Shown here piece after piece: positions 31,449 to 40,652 of a stretch of 64,000 bases of DNA (its first letter is position 1; every line of letters begins with the position of its first letter). The stretch covers positions 434,001-498,000 of the forward strand of contig NZ_VORU01000001.1 of assembly GCF_007997135.1 (NCBI RefSeq). Direction: 5' to 3'. The notes below the pieces were generated by a model, which searched no databases, was not told the DNA's origin, and saw nothing but the letters and a program-made list of their open reading frames with translations. This DNA comes from Aequorivita lipolytica. GTDB taxonomy: Bacteria > Bacteroidota > Bacteroidia > Flavobacteriales > Flavobacteriaceae. The position numbers were made by a program, and so were the translations under genes.

Positions 31449-32331
31449 TCCAGTTTTACTCACAGAAACTGTCGATGGACTAAACATAAAGCCGGATGGT
31501 GTTTATGTGGACGTTACCTTCGGCGGTGGTGGTCATTCCCTCGAAATCTTGAAGCGGCTGGGGCCCAATGGAAAACTTATTGCTTTTGATCAAGACAAGG
31601 ATGCTTTGGAAAACGCAATTGACGACGCACGTTTTCTGCTTATCAATCAGAATTTTAAGTTTCTGAAACAATTTTTAAGATTTCACGGCTTCAAACAAGT
31701 CGATGGAATTTTGGGCGATTTTGGTGTTTCCTCCCATCAGTTTGATGTTGCCGAAAGAGGATTTTCAACCCGTTTTGAAGCCGATTTGGATATGCGAATG
31801 AACCGCGACAGTAATTTTTCGGCATATACGGTTGTCAACAAATATGAAGAAGCACAATTGCGAAACGTACTTTCAAATTATGGTGAATTAAGAAGTGCAC
31901 CGGCAATGGCAAGAGTAATTGTCGAGGCCAGACAAGAAGAAAAAATAAAAACAAGCGAACAGCTAAAAAAAGCACTCAGCAGATTTCTGCCGGCGCATAA
32001 AGAGAATAAAATTCTGGCTCAGATTTATCAAGCAATCAGGATTGAAGTGAATCAAGAATTGGAAGCGCTGAAAGAATTTTTATTACAGACCAATGAAGTT
32101 TTAAAACCCGGAGGAAGAATCAGTTTAATTAGCTATCATTCTTTGGAAGACAGGCTGGTTAAGAGGTACATCCGCAGTGGTTTATTTCAGGGTGAGCCAG
32201 AGAAAGATGCGTTTGGTCATTTTGAAGTGCCATTTAAAGCAGTGGGAAAATTCATAATTCCTTCCAAAGCAGAAATTAAACTAAACAATCGCGCCCGAAG
32301 TGCCAAGCTTCGCATTGCAGAAAAAGTTTAG
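31426..32331 (+). CDS. rsmH: 16S rRNA (cytosine1402-N4)-methyltransferase
   Basis: RsmH (MraW) methylates N4 of C1402 in the 16S decoding centre. The AdoMet site is DVTFGGGGHSLEIL (about 29-42); GILGDFGVSSHQFD, RGFSTRFEADLDMRM and the C-terminal LISYHSLEDRLVKRY are classic. At 301 residues it is of normal size. Several Met codons crowd the start (31426, 31429, 31435); MEYHNPVLL at 31435 is the likeliest true start. It lies inside the end of mraZ. Confidence 0.96.
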   Translation: MMVMEYHNPVLLTETVDGLNIKPDGVYVDVTFGGGGHSLEILKRLGPNGKLIAFDQDKDALENAIDDARFLLINQNFKFLKQFLRFHGFKQVDGILGDFGVSSHQFDVAERGFSTRFEADLDMRMNRDSNFSAYTVVNKYEEAQLRNVLSNYGELRSAPAMARVIVEARQEEKIKTSEQLKKALSRFLPAHKENKILAQIYQAIRIEVNQELEALKEFLLQTNEVLKPGGRISLISYHSLEDRLVKRYIRSGLFQGEPEKDAFGHFEVPFKAVGKFIIPSKAEIKLNNRARSAKLRIAEKV

Positions 32332-32402
32332 TTTTTTGGAAAAAAGAGGAAAGAGTAAAGAAAAAAGAAATATCAAAAATACCTAATTCACGAATTCAAA
32401 AA

Positions 32403-32723
32403 ATGAAAGAAGGCTTTTACAACATAATAAAGGGGAAATTTTTGGTAAGTGATGATGCCCTAAAAAACTGGCGTTTTATCATTTTCCTTTCTGTTTTGGC
32501 CTTGGTGATGATTGGCAGTTCACATAGTGCAGATAAGAAAGTTCACAGAATTTCAAAATTGAACGCTGAAGTGAAGGAGCGAAAAAGCGAATATGTGGAC
32601 ATAAGAATGTTGCTGATGCAAGCGCGGATGGAAAGCAAAATTATTGCCGCAATGGAAAGTCGTGGCTTAAATCCGTCGTCAACACCGCCCAAGCGAATCC
32701 GAATTATCGAAAAGAAAGAATAG
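32403..32723 (+). CDS. ftsL: FtsL-like cell division protein
   Basis: A 106-residue bitopic membrane protein: a short cytoplasmic part, one membrane helix (about 25-43, FIIFLSVLALVMIGSS) and a helical, coiled-coil-like periplasmic part (KLNAEVKERKSEYVDIRMLL). Position between rsmH and the FtsI gene and the topology identify it as FtsL, which joins FtsQ and FtsB to activate FtsWI. Sequence similarity in this family is weak, so the call rests mainly on context. Confidence 0.85.
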   Translation: MKEGFYNIIKGKFLVSDDALKNWRFIIFLSVLALVMIGSSHSADKKVHRISKLNAEVKERKSEYVDIRMLLMQARMESKIIAAMESRGLNPSSTPPKRIRIIEKKE

Positions 32724-32760
32724 GAGTTAGCGAAGAGCCAAAAGAGAAAAATTATTTTAC

Positions 32761-32893
32761 AACCAACAACCAACAACCAACAACCAACAACCAACAACCA
32801 ACAACCAACAACCAACAACCAACAACCAACAACCAACAACCAACAACCAACAACCAACAACCAACAACCAACAACCAACAACCAACAACCAAT
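32761..32893. repeat. Tandem repeat, 19 copies of AACCAAC, ending one base before the ftsI ATG
   Basis: Eighteen perfect copies of the 7-mer AACCAAC and a nineteenth AACCAAT fill the whole ftsL-ftsI gap and end one base before the ftsI ATG at 32895. The plus strand has no G or T until the last base, so the mRNA leader would be unstructured and has no Shine-Dalgarno sequence. The unit is not a multiple of three, so it is clearly non-coding here. An open frame on the other strand is an artefact of the repeat. Confidence 0.97.
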
Positions 32894-32894
32894 A

Positions 32895-34895
32895 ATGGCT
32901 TTTGAAGAGAAAAACATACTAAACCGCTTATACATCATCGCCGGATGTATGTTTCTCTTCGCGCTTGCTATAAGTATTAAGTTGATGAACATTCAGTTTG
33001 CTGACGGTGAAAAGTACCGTGAGCTAGCTAAGGAAAACACTACAAAAAACTTCGTGATTCCTGCAAATAGAGGTAATGTTTATGCAGATGATGGCAGTCT
33101 TTTAGCTACTTCGGTTCCTAAATACGATATCCGCTTTGATGCTGTAACAGTTACTTCCGAAGATTTCAAAGAAAATTTAAAGCCGCTTTCCGAAGGTTTG
33201 AGCAAGATGTTTGGTAAGCCAGTTTCGCATTATCAAAACATTTTTAGAAAAGCACGGGCAGATAAAAATAGGTATTTGCTAATCGTTAAAAACTTAGGCT
33301 ATTCAGATTATATAAGAGTGAAGAATTTGCCGCTTTTCCGCAAAGGACCGTATCAGGGCGGAATCATTGTAGAGCAGCGCACCGTTCGGGAACATCCCAT
33401 TGGAAAAATTGCACAACGCACCGTTGGCGACGAAGCTTTTGATCGTCCCGGCTATTACGCGGTCGGTTTGGAAGGAGCTTTCAACGATTTATTAACAGGA
33501 AAAGAAGGACATCGCCTAAAACAAAAGATTGCAAAAGGACAATGGAAACCTGTTTCTGATGACAACGAGATAGAGCCGCAGGATGGTTTTGATATTGTAT
33601 CAACTATTAACGTGAACATGCAAGATATTGCGCACCATGCCCTATTGAAACAGCTTGAATATTATGAAGCTGAGCATGGATCAGTTATAGTTATGGAAGT
33701 GGCTACGGGCGAGATTAAGGCTGTTTCAAATTTAGGGCGCACTTCTGACGGGACATATTACGAAAAATTGAATTACGCAATTGGCGAATCTCACGAGCCT
33801 GGTTCAACTTTTAAAGTAATGGCAATGATGGCTGCATTAGAAGATAAAGTGATAGATACCAGTACCGTTGTGGATACCGGAAACGGTAGAAAAGTATTTT
33901 ACGGAAAGGCCATCAACGATTCGCACCGTGGTGGTTACGGAAAAATCTCTGCGGCAAAGGCGTTGGAAGTATCTTCAAATATTGGGCTCGCTACGATTAT
34001 TGACGACGGGTATTCCAAAAACCCAAATAAATTTATCAACCGCTTAAAAAGCTGGCATCTCACGGAAAAAACAGGAGTTGCAATAAAAGGAGAAGGACAG
34101 CCAATGATTCCACAACCAGGCGATAAAAAGTGGAGTAAGAATGCCCTGCCTTCTTTGGCTTACGGCTATGGCTTAGAGATTACGCCGCTGCAAACCTTGA
34201 CTTTTTACAATGCCATTGCAAATAATGGTGTGATGGTGAAACCCAGATTTATAAAGGAAGTGCGGGCTTGGAATGAAAAAGTTACAATTTACGATACGAA
34301 GATTATAAATCCTAAAATCTGTTCTGATGAAACCTTGGGAGCTATCAGGGAAATTATGAAGAACACCGTAATTCGTGGTACGGGAAAATCACTTTACTCC
34401 CCAGATTTTTCAATGGCAGGAAAAACTGGAACCGCCCAAACTGAATATTGGATGCCAGATTGGAGCAGCAATCGACGTTACATTTCTTCTTTTGCAGGCT
34501 TCTTTCCCGCCGAAAATCCAAAATATTCTTGCATTGTGATTATCCACAAGCCGAGTACAAAAAAAGGTTTTTACGGAGCTGATGTTTCGGGGCCAGTTTT
34601 TAAAAGAATAGCACAGAAAATATTTACCGAATCTCGGAATATTGACTCTGTAGAAGAAATTGAAAAAACAGATCCAATAATTGAGAAGGATTTTGAAAAA
34701 TATTATTCAAAACTGCAACAGTCCTCTAAAACTATTCCCAATGTAACCGGAATGGCGGGTATGGACGCGGTTTCCATTTTAGAAAATCTTGGGCTTAGAG
34801 TACAGGTTGTGGGTAACGGAACTGTTTCCAGCCAATCCATTAAATCTGGCGAAAATCTTAAGAAAGGACAATTAATAACCTTGAATTTATCGTGA
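32895..34895 (+). CDS. ftsI: Septal transpeptidase FtsI (PBP3-like) with PASTA domain
   Basis: The septal peptidoglycan transpeptidase, working with FtsW. In 666 residues: one N-terminal membrane helix (about 12-32), a PBP dimerisation domain (about 50-220), the transpeptidase with SxxK in EPGSTFKVM (the active-site Ser), SSN in EVSSNIGLA and KTG in AGKTGTAQ, and one C-terminal PASTA repeat (about 610-666, PNVTGMAGMDAVSILENLG). A single PASTA domain is usual in Bacteroidetes FtsI. The start lies directly after a 7-bp tandem repeat. The stop overlaps the murE GTG. Confidence 0.95.
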   Translation: MAFEEKNILNRLYIIAGCMFLFALAISIKLMNIQFADGEKYRELAKENTTKNFVIPANRGNVYADDGSLLATSVPKYDIRFDAVTVTSEDFKENLKPLSEGLSKMFGKPVSHYQNIFRKARADKNRYLLIVKNLGYSDYIRVKNLPLFRKGPYQGGIIVEQRTVREHPIGKIAQRTVGDEAFDRPGYYAVGLEGAFNDLLTGKEGHRLKQKIAKGQWKPVSDDNEIEPQDGFDIVSTINVNMQDIAHHALLKQLEYYEAEHGSVIVMEVATGEIKAVSNLGRTSDGTYYEKLNYAIGESHEPGSTFKVMAMMAALEDKVIDTSTVVDTGNGRKVFYGKAINDSHRGGYGKISAAKALEVSSNIGLATIIDDGYSKNPNKFINRLKSWHLTEKTGVAIKGEGQPMIPQPGDKKWSKNALPSLAYGYGLEITPLQTLTFYNAIANNGVMVKPRFIKEVRAWNEKVTIYDTKIINPKICSDETLGAIREIMKNTVIRGTGKSLYSPDFSMAGKTGTAQTEYWMPDWSSNRRYISSFAGFFPAENPKYSCIVIIHKPSTKKGFYGADVSGPVFKRIAQKIFTESRNIDSVEEIEKTDPIIEKDFEKYYSKLQQSSKTIPNVTGMAGMDAVSILENLGLRVQVVGNGTVSSQSIKSGENLKKGQLITLNLS

Positions 34896-36355
34896 TATTG
34901 TTAAAGGACATATTGTACAAAGTTACCATCGAAAGTGTCGTTGGAAATACTTCCGTGGCCATACATAATCTAGAATTTGATTCGCGAAATGTATCGTTGA
35001 ATGATGTTTTTGTTGCAATTAAAGGAACACTTTCAGACGGACATCAATTCATAAAAAAAGCTGCAGATCAAGGCGCTTTGGCTATTATTTGTGAAACGCT
35101 GCCAGAAAATATCGTGAACGGAATTACCTACGTTCAAGTTGCCGATTCGCATAGCGCATTGGCAATTATGGCTGCCAATTATTATGGAAATCCTTCAGAA
35201 GAATTAAAATTAATTGGCATAACCGGAACCAATGGAAAAACTACGGTTTCTTCACTCTTATATCAACTTTTCAAAAAAGCGGGATTGGAAACTGGCTTGC
35301 TTTCCACTGTAAAAATTATGGTCGGCGATACTGAATTCAAAGCAACGCATACAACACCGGATTCATTGACAATAAATAAATATTTGCGTGAAATGGTGGA
35401 TGCTGGCGTTGAATATTGCTTTATGGAAGTAAGTTCTCACGGAATACATCAAAAACGTACCGAGGCGCTTCATTTTGTTGGTGGCGTTTTTACAAATCTT
35501 TCGCACGACCATTTGGATTATCACAAAGATTTCGCAGAATACCGTGATGTGAAAAAATATTTTTTTGACGGCTTGCCCAAAACCGCTTTCGCATTGGTAA
35601 ATGTGGACGATAAAAACGGCGTGGTAATGCTTCAAAATACGAAAGCGAAAAAACAAACTTACGCCCTAAAAACCTATGCTGATTATAAAGCACAGGTTTT
35701 GGAAAGTCAATTCACTGGACAACTTTTGAAAATAAACAACCAAGAAGTGTGGGTGAAATTGATTGGCGGTTTCAACGCTTATAACTTGTTGGCAATCTAT
35801 GGAACAGCCCAGCTTTTAGGATTGAAAGAGCTTGAAACCCTTCAATTAATGAGCACGTTAGAAAGTGTGGGCGGACGGTTTCAGTATTTAATTTCAGAAA
35901 AGAAAATCACCGCGATAGTTGATTATGCACATACACCCGATGCGTTGAAAAATGTTTTGGAAACCATAAACAGCATCCGTACCGGCAACGAAGAAGTAAT
36001 TACCGTTGTAGGATGCGGCGGCGACCGCGACGCACAGAAACGCCCGGTGATGGGAAACATAGCAGCTTCGTTAAGCACAAAAGTGGTTTTTACAAGCGAC
36101 AATCCGCGTACGGAAAATCCCGAAAAAATTATAGAACAAATTGAAACAGGCGTACCTGCAGAACATTATAAAAAGACGATTTCAATCACCAATAGAAAGG
36201 AAGCCATAAAAGCTGCCTGCCAGATGGCGCAGGAAAACGACATTATTTTAATTGCAGGAAAAGGCCACGAGACCTATCAAGAAATTAACGGAGAGCGATT
36301 CGATTTTGATGATTTCAAAATAGTAAATCAACTTTTAACAACCCTAAACAAATAG
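34892..36355 (+). CDS. murE: UDP-MurNAc-tripeptide synthetase (meso-DAP adding)
   Basis: Adds the third stem-peptide residue to UDP-MurNAc-L-Ala-D-Glu. The 487-residue Mur ligase has the ATP loop GITGTNGKTTVSSLLY (about 109-124), HTTPDS for the UDP-precursor, and TSDNPRTENP. The DNPR motif marks meso-diaminopimelate specificity, matching a Gram-negative wall. The start is GTG at 34892, overlapping the ftsI stop by 4 bp, so translation is coupled. Confidence 0.96.
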   Translation: MILLKDILYKVTIESVVGNTSVAIHNLEFDSRNVSLNDVFVAIKGTLSDGHQFIKKAADQGALAIICETLPENIVNGITYVQVADSHSALAIMAANYYGNPSEELKLIGITGTNGKTTVSSLLYQLFKKAGLETGLLSTVKIMVGDTEFKATHTTPDSLTINKYLREMVDAGVEYCFMEVSSHGIHQKRTEALHFVGGVFTNLSHDHLDYHKDFAEYRDVKKYFFDGLPKTAFALVNVDDKNGVVMLQNTKAKKQTYALKTYADYKAQVLESQFTGQLLKINNQEVWVKLIGGFNAYNLLAIYGTAQLLGLKELETLQLMSTLESVGGRFQYLISEKKITAIVDYAHTPDALKNVLETINSIRTGNEEVITVVGCGGDRDAQKRPVMGNIAASLSTKVVFTSDNPRTENPEKIIEQIETGVPAEHYKKTISITNRKEAIKAACQMAQENDIILIAGKGHETYQEINGERFDFDDFKIVNQLLTTLNK

Positions 36356-36358
36356 CCA

Positions 36359-37591
36359 ATGCTGTATTATCTGTTTGATTATTTAGATAAAACGTACGAT
36401 TTGCCGGGCGCTGGGTTGTTTAATTTTATTACGTTCCGTGCTATCTTGGCGGTTATTCTTTCACTTTTTATTGCTTCGGTTTACGGTAAAAAAATAATTA
36501 ATTATTTACAAAAAAAGCAGGTAGGTGAATCTATTCGCGATCTCGGTTTGGATGGCCAAAACGAAAAAGCCGGAACGCCAACAATGGGAGGAATCATCAT
36601 AATTCTTGCTACGTTAGTTCCAGTGTTTCTTTTCGCGAAACTCGAGAATATATATGTAATCCTTTTGATAGTAACCACGCTGTGGATGGGAACCATTGGT
36701 TTCATTGACGATTATATCAAAAAATTCAAAAACGACAAACAGGGTCTGCCTGGAAAATTTAAAGTGATTGGGCAGATTGGATTGGGTTTGTTCGTGGGCG
36801 CAACAATGTATTTTCACCCAGATATAGTTGTTCAACGTACCATCGAAAACCCTGGGACCGAAACCCAAATAATTACAAAAGGTGTTACCAACCAATTTTA
36901 TGTAAAGGACAAAGCGATGCTTACCACTATTCCTTTCGTAAAAGAAAACGAGTTCAATTATGCTGAACTAATTAGCTGGGCGGGCGAAAATTATAAGAGC
37001 TACGTGTGGCTAATTTTTATTCCAATCGTAATTTTTATTATCACCGCCGTGTCAAACGGAGCTAATCTCACCGATGGAATAGATGGACTCGCCGCGGGAA
37101 CTTCTGCGATTATTGGAGTTACGCTCGCACTTTTTGCTTGGGTTTCGGGCAATGTAATACTGTCTGACTATCTCAATATTATGTACATCCCAAACACGGG
37201 TGAAATGACCATTTTCATCACGGCGTTTGTGGGAGCACTAATCGGTTTTTTATGGTACAATACCTATCCCGCACAAGTGTTTATGGGCGATACCGGAAGT
37301 TTAACCATTGGTGGAATTATAGCAGTAATTGCAATAGCAGTTCGAAAAGAATTATTGATACCTATTCTCTGCGGAGTATTTCTTATGGAAAATCTTTCGG
37401 TGGTTTTGCAGGTGGGCTGGTTTAAATACACGAAGAAAAAGTTTGGTGAAGGAAGACGCATTTTCAGAATGGCGCCACTACATCATCATTATCAAATAAA
37501 AGGTTTTCACGAAAGTAAAATTGTAACACGGTTTTGGATTGTGGGGATTTTTCTGGCAATCATTACGATTGTAACACTTAAGATTAGATAG
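36359..37591 (+). CDS. mraY: Phospho-MurNAc-pentapeptide transferase
   Basis: MraY makes lipid I on the inner membrane face. The 410-residue, roughly ten-helix protein contains [20 protein letters not shown] (catalytic Asp pair region), [22 protein letters not shown] and the loop [13 protein letters not shown] periplasmic insertion at about 155-205 makes it longer than E. coli MraY (360), as is common in this phylum. It follows murE by three bases. Confidence 0.96.
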   Translation: MLYYLFDYLDKTYDLPGAGLFNFITFRAILAVILSLFIASVYGKKIINYLQKKQVGESIRDLGLDGQNEKAGTPTMGGIIIILATLVPVFLFAKLENIYVILLIVTTLWMGTIGFIDDYIKKFKNDKQGLPGKFKVIGQIGLGLFVGATMYFHPDIVVQRTIENPGTETQIITKGVTNQFYVKDKAMLTTIPFVKENEFNYAELISWAGENYKSYVWLIFIPIVIFIITAVSNGANLTDGIDGLAAGTSAIIGVTLALFAWVSGNVILSDYLNIMYIPNTGEMTIFITAFVGALIGFLWYNTYPAQVFMGDTGSLTIGGIIAVIAIAVRKELLIPILCGVFLMENLSVVLQVGWFKYTKKKFGEGRRIFRMAPLHHHYQIKGFHESKIVTRFWIVGIFLAIITIVTLKIR

Positions 37592-37606
37592 GAAGGATTT
37601 AAGATA

Positions 37607-37632
37607 TACGATTTTAGATTTACGATTTATGA
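37607..37632. repeat. Left inverted repeat flanking the four-helix-bundle gene
   Basis: TACGATTTTAGATT (37607-37620) is the exact reverse complement of 37995-38008. The following TACGATTTATGA (37621-37632) contains the reverse complement of TCATAAATCG at 38011-38020. The ATG of the four-helix-bundle gene lies inside this repeat. Confidence 0.8.
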
Positions 37633-37988
37633 AGGAAGAGATTAAAAAAAGAATGTTACGCTTTGCGGTTGATTGTGGAAAGTTATGTATGCAATTTCCA
37701 ATTTCACGGGAATATAATGCTTACTGCAATCAATTGATTAGATGTTCGAGTTCAGTGGGTGCAAATTATACGGCTGCGTGTAGGGGAAAGTCTGATAAAG
37801 ATTTTATAAATAAGTTGAAAATAGTCGAAGAGGAAGCAGATGAGAGTATGTATTTCTTGGAAATATTAAAAGAAATGTCAGAAATGCATCACACGGAAAT
37901 TGACCGATTGCACAAAGAGGCGGATGAATTACTATCAATAACGATTGCATCGATTAATACAGTTCGAAAAAGATTAAACTCAAAATGA
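37629..37988 (+). CDS. Four helix bundle protein (23S rRNA intervening-sequence protein family)
   Basis: A 119-residue all-alpha protein with the signature of this family: RCSSSVGANYTAACRG (about 38-53) and FINKLKIVEEEADESMYFLEI, seen as KLKIVEEEADESMYFLE. Relatives are encoded in intervening sequences of bacterial 23S rRNA genes and as solitary genes at scattered chromosomal sites; their function is unknown. It sits between mraY and murD, where the dcw cluster normally has no such gene, is bracketed by inverted repeats, and overlaps murD by 4 bp. The pattern suggests a mobile-like insertion that kept the operon intact. Confidence 0.9.
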   Translation: MKEEIKKRMLRFAVDCGKLCMQFPISREYNAYCNQLIRCSSSVGANYTAACRGKSDKDFINKLKIVEEEADESMYFLEILKEMSEMHHTEIDRLHKEADELLSITIASINTVRKRLNSK

Positions 37989-39349
37989 GCAAACAATCTA
38001 AAATCGTAAATCATAAATCGAAAATCGTAATTCTGGGCGGAGGCGAAAGTGGAGTAGGTACAGCCATTTTAGCAAAAAAGAAGGGGTTTGAAGTATTGGT
38101 TTCAGACTTTGGAAAAATAAAAGAGAAGTACAAACAAGTTCTTATAAATAATGGGATTGAATGGGAAGAGGAAGGTCATTCCGAAGAAAAAATCCTTTCC
38201 GCAGATGTAGTGATGAAAAGTCCGGGAATTCCCGATAAGGCGCCAATCATCAAGAAATTGCACGAGAAAGGAGTGAAGGTAATTTCTGAAATCGAATTTG
38301 CTGCAAAATATACAAAAGCAACAATCGTGGGAATCACCGGAAGCAACGGAAAAACCACAACCGCAAGCTTGACGTATGAATTGTTGAAAAACGGAGGATT
38401 AAATGTGGCTTTGGGAGGAAACATCGGTAAAAGTTTCGCTGAACAAGTATCCGAAGAAAAGTATGAAAGTTTCGTACTCGAGCTCAGCAGTTTTCAGCTC
38501 GACGGAATTGAAACCTTTGCACCACACATTGCAGTTTTGACCAATTTAAGTCCGGATCATTTGGACAGATATGATTACAAATACGAAAATTATATCGCTT
38601 CAAAATTCAGAATAACAATGAACCAAACGTCGCAAGACTATTTTATTTACGATGCTGACGATGTAGAAATTATAAAATGGTTGTCGCAAAACCCCATAAA
38701 ATCGCAACCGCTGCCTTTTTCAGTCAAAAAAGAATTGAATCAAGGAGCTTTCAAAAGAAACAACGAAATAATAATAAAAATAAATAATAAAGAATTCAAT
38801 ATGCCAATCGCAACAATAGGAATCCAGGGAGAACACAATGTAAAAAACGCAATGGCGGCTTCTACGGTAGCCACATTATTAAGAATTAGAAAACAAACCA
38901 TCCGCGAAAGTCTGGAAGGATTTCAGGGGGTGGAACATAGACTGGAGAAAGTTTTAAAAATCAATAATGTGCTTTACATCAATGATTCTAAGGCCACGAA
39001 TGTGAACGCCACTTATTTTGCTTTGGACAGTATGGAAAACCCAACGGTATGGATTGTTGGCGGGGTGGATAAAGGCAATGATTATAACGAACTATTGCCG
39101 TTAGTGAATGAAAAAGTAAAAGCAATTATCTGTTTGGGAGTAGACAACGAAAAATTAATTAGTGCCTTCGGAAATATTGTGGATACAATTGTTGAAACAG
39201 ATTCAATGGCAACAGCGGTGCAAGTTGCTTACAAACTTGCCGAAAGAAACAATAGTGTTCTCCTTTCTCCCGCCTGCGCAAGTTTTGACTTATTTGAAAA
39301 CTACGAAGACCGCGGAAGACAATTTAAAAATGCGGTTAGAAATTTATAA
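37985..39349 (+). CDS. murD: UDP-MurNAc-L-alanine:D-glutamate ligase
   Basis: Adds D-Glu in peptidoglycan precursor synthesis. The 454-residue Mur ligase has the ATP loop GITGSNGKTTTASLTYE, LELSSFQLDG, NLSPDHLDRYD, NDSKATNVNAT and the C-terminal LLSPACASFDLFENYEDRG. Homologues start about at KIVILGGGESGVG; the first dozen residues (MSKQSKIVNHKS) are encoded by a repeat shared with the left side of the preceding gene, so the N-terminus seems rebuilt by that insertion. A start further in is not available as ATG before the nucleotide-binding GGGESG. Confidence 0.95.
   Translation: MSKQSKIVNHKSKIVILGGGESGVGTAILAKKKGFEVLVSDFGKIKEKYKQVLINNGIEWEEEGHSEEKILSADVVMKSPGIPDKAPIIKKLHEKGVKVISEIEFAAKYTKATIVGITGSNGKTTTASLTYELLKNGGLNVALGGNIGKSFAEQVSEEKYESFVLELSSFQLDGIETFAPHIAVLTNLSPDHLDRYDYKYENYIASKFRITMNQTSQDYFIYDADDVEIIKWLSQNPIKSQPLPFSVKKELNQGAFKRNNEIIIKINNKEFNMPIATIGIQGEHNVKNAMAASTVATLLRIRKQTIRESLEGFQGVEHRLEKVLKINNVLYINDSKATNVNATYFALDSMENPTVWIVGGVDKGNDYNELLPLVNEKVKAIICLGVDNEKLISAFGNIVDTIVETDSMATAVQVAYKLAERNNSVLLSPACASFDLFENYEDRGRQFKNAVRNL
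37995..38020. repeat. Right inverted repeat, lying inside murD codons 4-12
   Basis: AATCTAAAATCGTA (37995-38008) and TCATAAATCG (38011-38020) repeat, inverted and in rearranged order, the sequence left of the four-helix-bundle gene. The repeat is translated as part of the murD N-terminal extension QSKIVNHKSKIV. Confidence 0.8.
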
Positions 39350-39383
39350 AATGTGAAATACGAAATGCTAAAACGGAAATTTT

Positions 39384-39424
39384 AGGAACTAGGAACTAGG
39401 AACTAGAAACTAGAAATCAGAAAC
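39384..39424. repeat. Short degenerate repeat (AGGAACT unit) upstream of ftsW
   Basis: The unit AGGAACT or AGAAACT is repeated about five times with growing degeneracy (AGGAACT x3, AGAAACT, AGAAATC, AGAAAC) and ends 7 bp before the ftsW ATG. Confidence 0.75.
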
Positions 39425-39431
39425 TTTTTAA

Positions 39432-40622
39432 ATGAAAAACATTTTTCAATACATACAGGGCGATAAAGCAATTTGGGGGATCGTAGGTCTTTTGGCACTA
39501 TTTTCCTTTTTGCCGGTTTATAGTTCTAGCAGTAACCTTGCTTATTTGTATGGCGATGGTAGCACGCTTCCTTATTTGTTGCGACACTTTTCACATTTGG
39601 TTTTAGGTTTTGGAATTTTATATGGTGTTCATAAAATACCGTATCATTATTTCCGCGGGCTTTCCATTATTGCTTTACCGATAATTATTTTGTTATTAAT
39701 TATCACAATGGCAGAAGGAACAACTATTGACGGCGCAAATGCCAGCCGTTGGATTCGCTTGCCGTTCGTAGGTATAACATTTCAAACTTCAACCTTGGCG
39801 GGTGTAGTTTTAATGACTTATGTAGCGCGATATCTGTCACGTATAAAAGACAAAACGGTAACCTTCAAAGAAACAATTTTGCCACTTTGGGTGCCTGTTT
39901 TTATAGTACTTGCATTAATACTTCCCGCAAACTTTTCTACGGCTGCAATCTTTTTTTCAATGATTGTAATGCTGGTTTTCGTGGGTGGATATCCTCTTAA
40001 ATATTTGGGAATAATTCTCGGAGTGGGTTTGGTTTTCCTAACAATCTTTGTGCTGACAGCTAAAGCCTTTCCAGATGTATTTCCCAATCGGGTTGATACA
40101 TGGATTAGCCGTGTTGAAAATTTTAGCGACAATAAAGATACCGAAGCCGACTACCAAATAGAAAAAGCAAAAATAGCAATTGCATCTGGCGGTATAGCAG
40201 GATTAGGCCCTGGTAAAAGTGTTCAAAAAAACTTTTTACCACAGTCTTCCTCAGATTTTATTTATGCAATAATAGTTGAAGAATTTGGTCTATTGGGCGG
40301 TATGTTTTTGATGGTTCTTTATTTGTTTTTGCTCTTCCGAATTATTGTTGTTGCACACAAATCAACCTCCATTTTTGGAAAATTACTCGTCATTGGCGTT
40401 GGATTGCCTATTGTTTTTAGAGCGATGATAAATATGGCGGTTGCAGTGGAACTATTCCCTGTAACGGGACAAAATTTACCATTAATAAGTAGCGGAGGAA
40501 CGTCAATATGGATGACGTGCTTAGCGCTCGGAATGATTTTGAGCGTAAGTGCAAAAAGAGAAGTGTCTGTTAAAGAAGAAACAGAAGAAAACCCATTAGA
40601 TATTTTAAGCGAAGCTATTTAG
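39432..40622 (+). CDS. ftsW: Septal glycosyltransferase FtsW (SEDS family)
   Basis: A polytopic SEDS protein (396 residues, about ten membrane helices) that polymerises glycan strands at the septum with FtsI. The SEDS landmarks are ANASRWIRLPFVGITFQTS, KAKIAIASGGIAGLGPGKSVQK (seen as SGGIAGLGPGKS), SSSDFIYAIIVEEFG and the C-terminal PLISSGGTS. The N-terminal LFSFLPVYSSS is also typical. It is separated from murD by an 82-bp repeat-containing gap. Confidence 0.95.
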   Translation: MKNIFQYIQGDKAIWGIVGLLALFSFLPVYSSSSNLAYLYGDGSTLPYLLRHFSHLVLGFGILYGVHKIPYHYFRGLSIIALPIIILLLIITMAEGTTIDGANASRWIRLPFVGITFQTSTLAGVVLMTYVARYLSRIKDKTVTFKETILPLWVPVFIVLALILPANFSTAAIFFSMIVMLVFVGGYPLKYLGIILGVGLVFLTIFVLTAKAFPDVFPNRVDTWISRVENFSDNKDTEADYQIEKAKIAIASGGIAGLGPGKSVQKNFLPQSSSDFIYAIIVEEFGLLGGMFLMVLYLFLLFRIIVVAHKSTSIFGKLLVIGVGLPIVFRAMINMAVAVELFPVTGQNLPLISSGGTSIWMTCLALGMILSVSAKREVSVKEETEENPLDILSEAI

Positions 40623-40652
40623 AAATACGAAATACAAAATTGAAGTTAAGAT

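Noticed and set aside
32543-32992. Minus-strand open frame with repeated WLLVVGC
   Set aside because: It is the reverse reading of the AACCAAC satellite; a G-free 7-bp repeat leaves the opposite strand open by chance. It overlaps real ftsL and ftsI codons.
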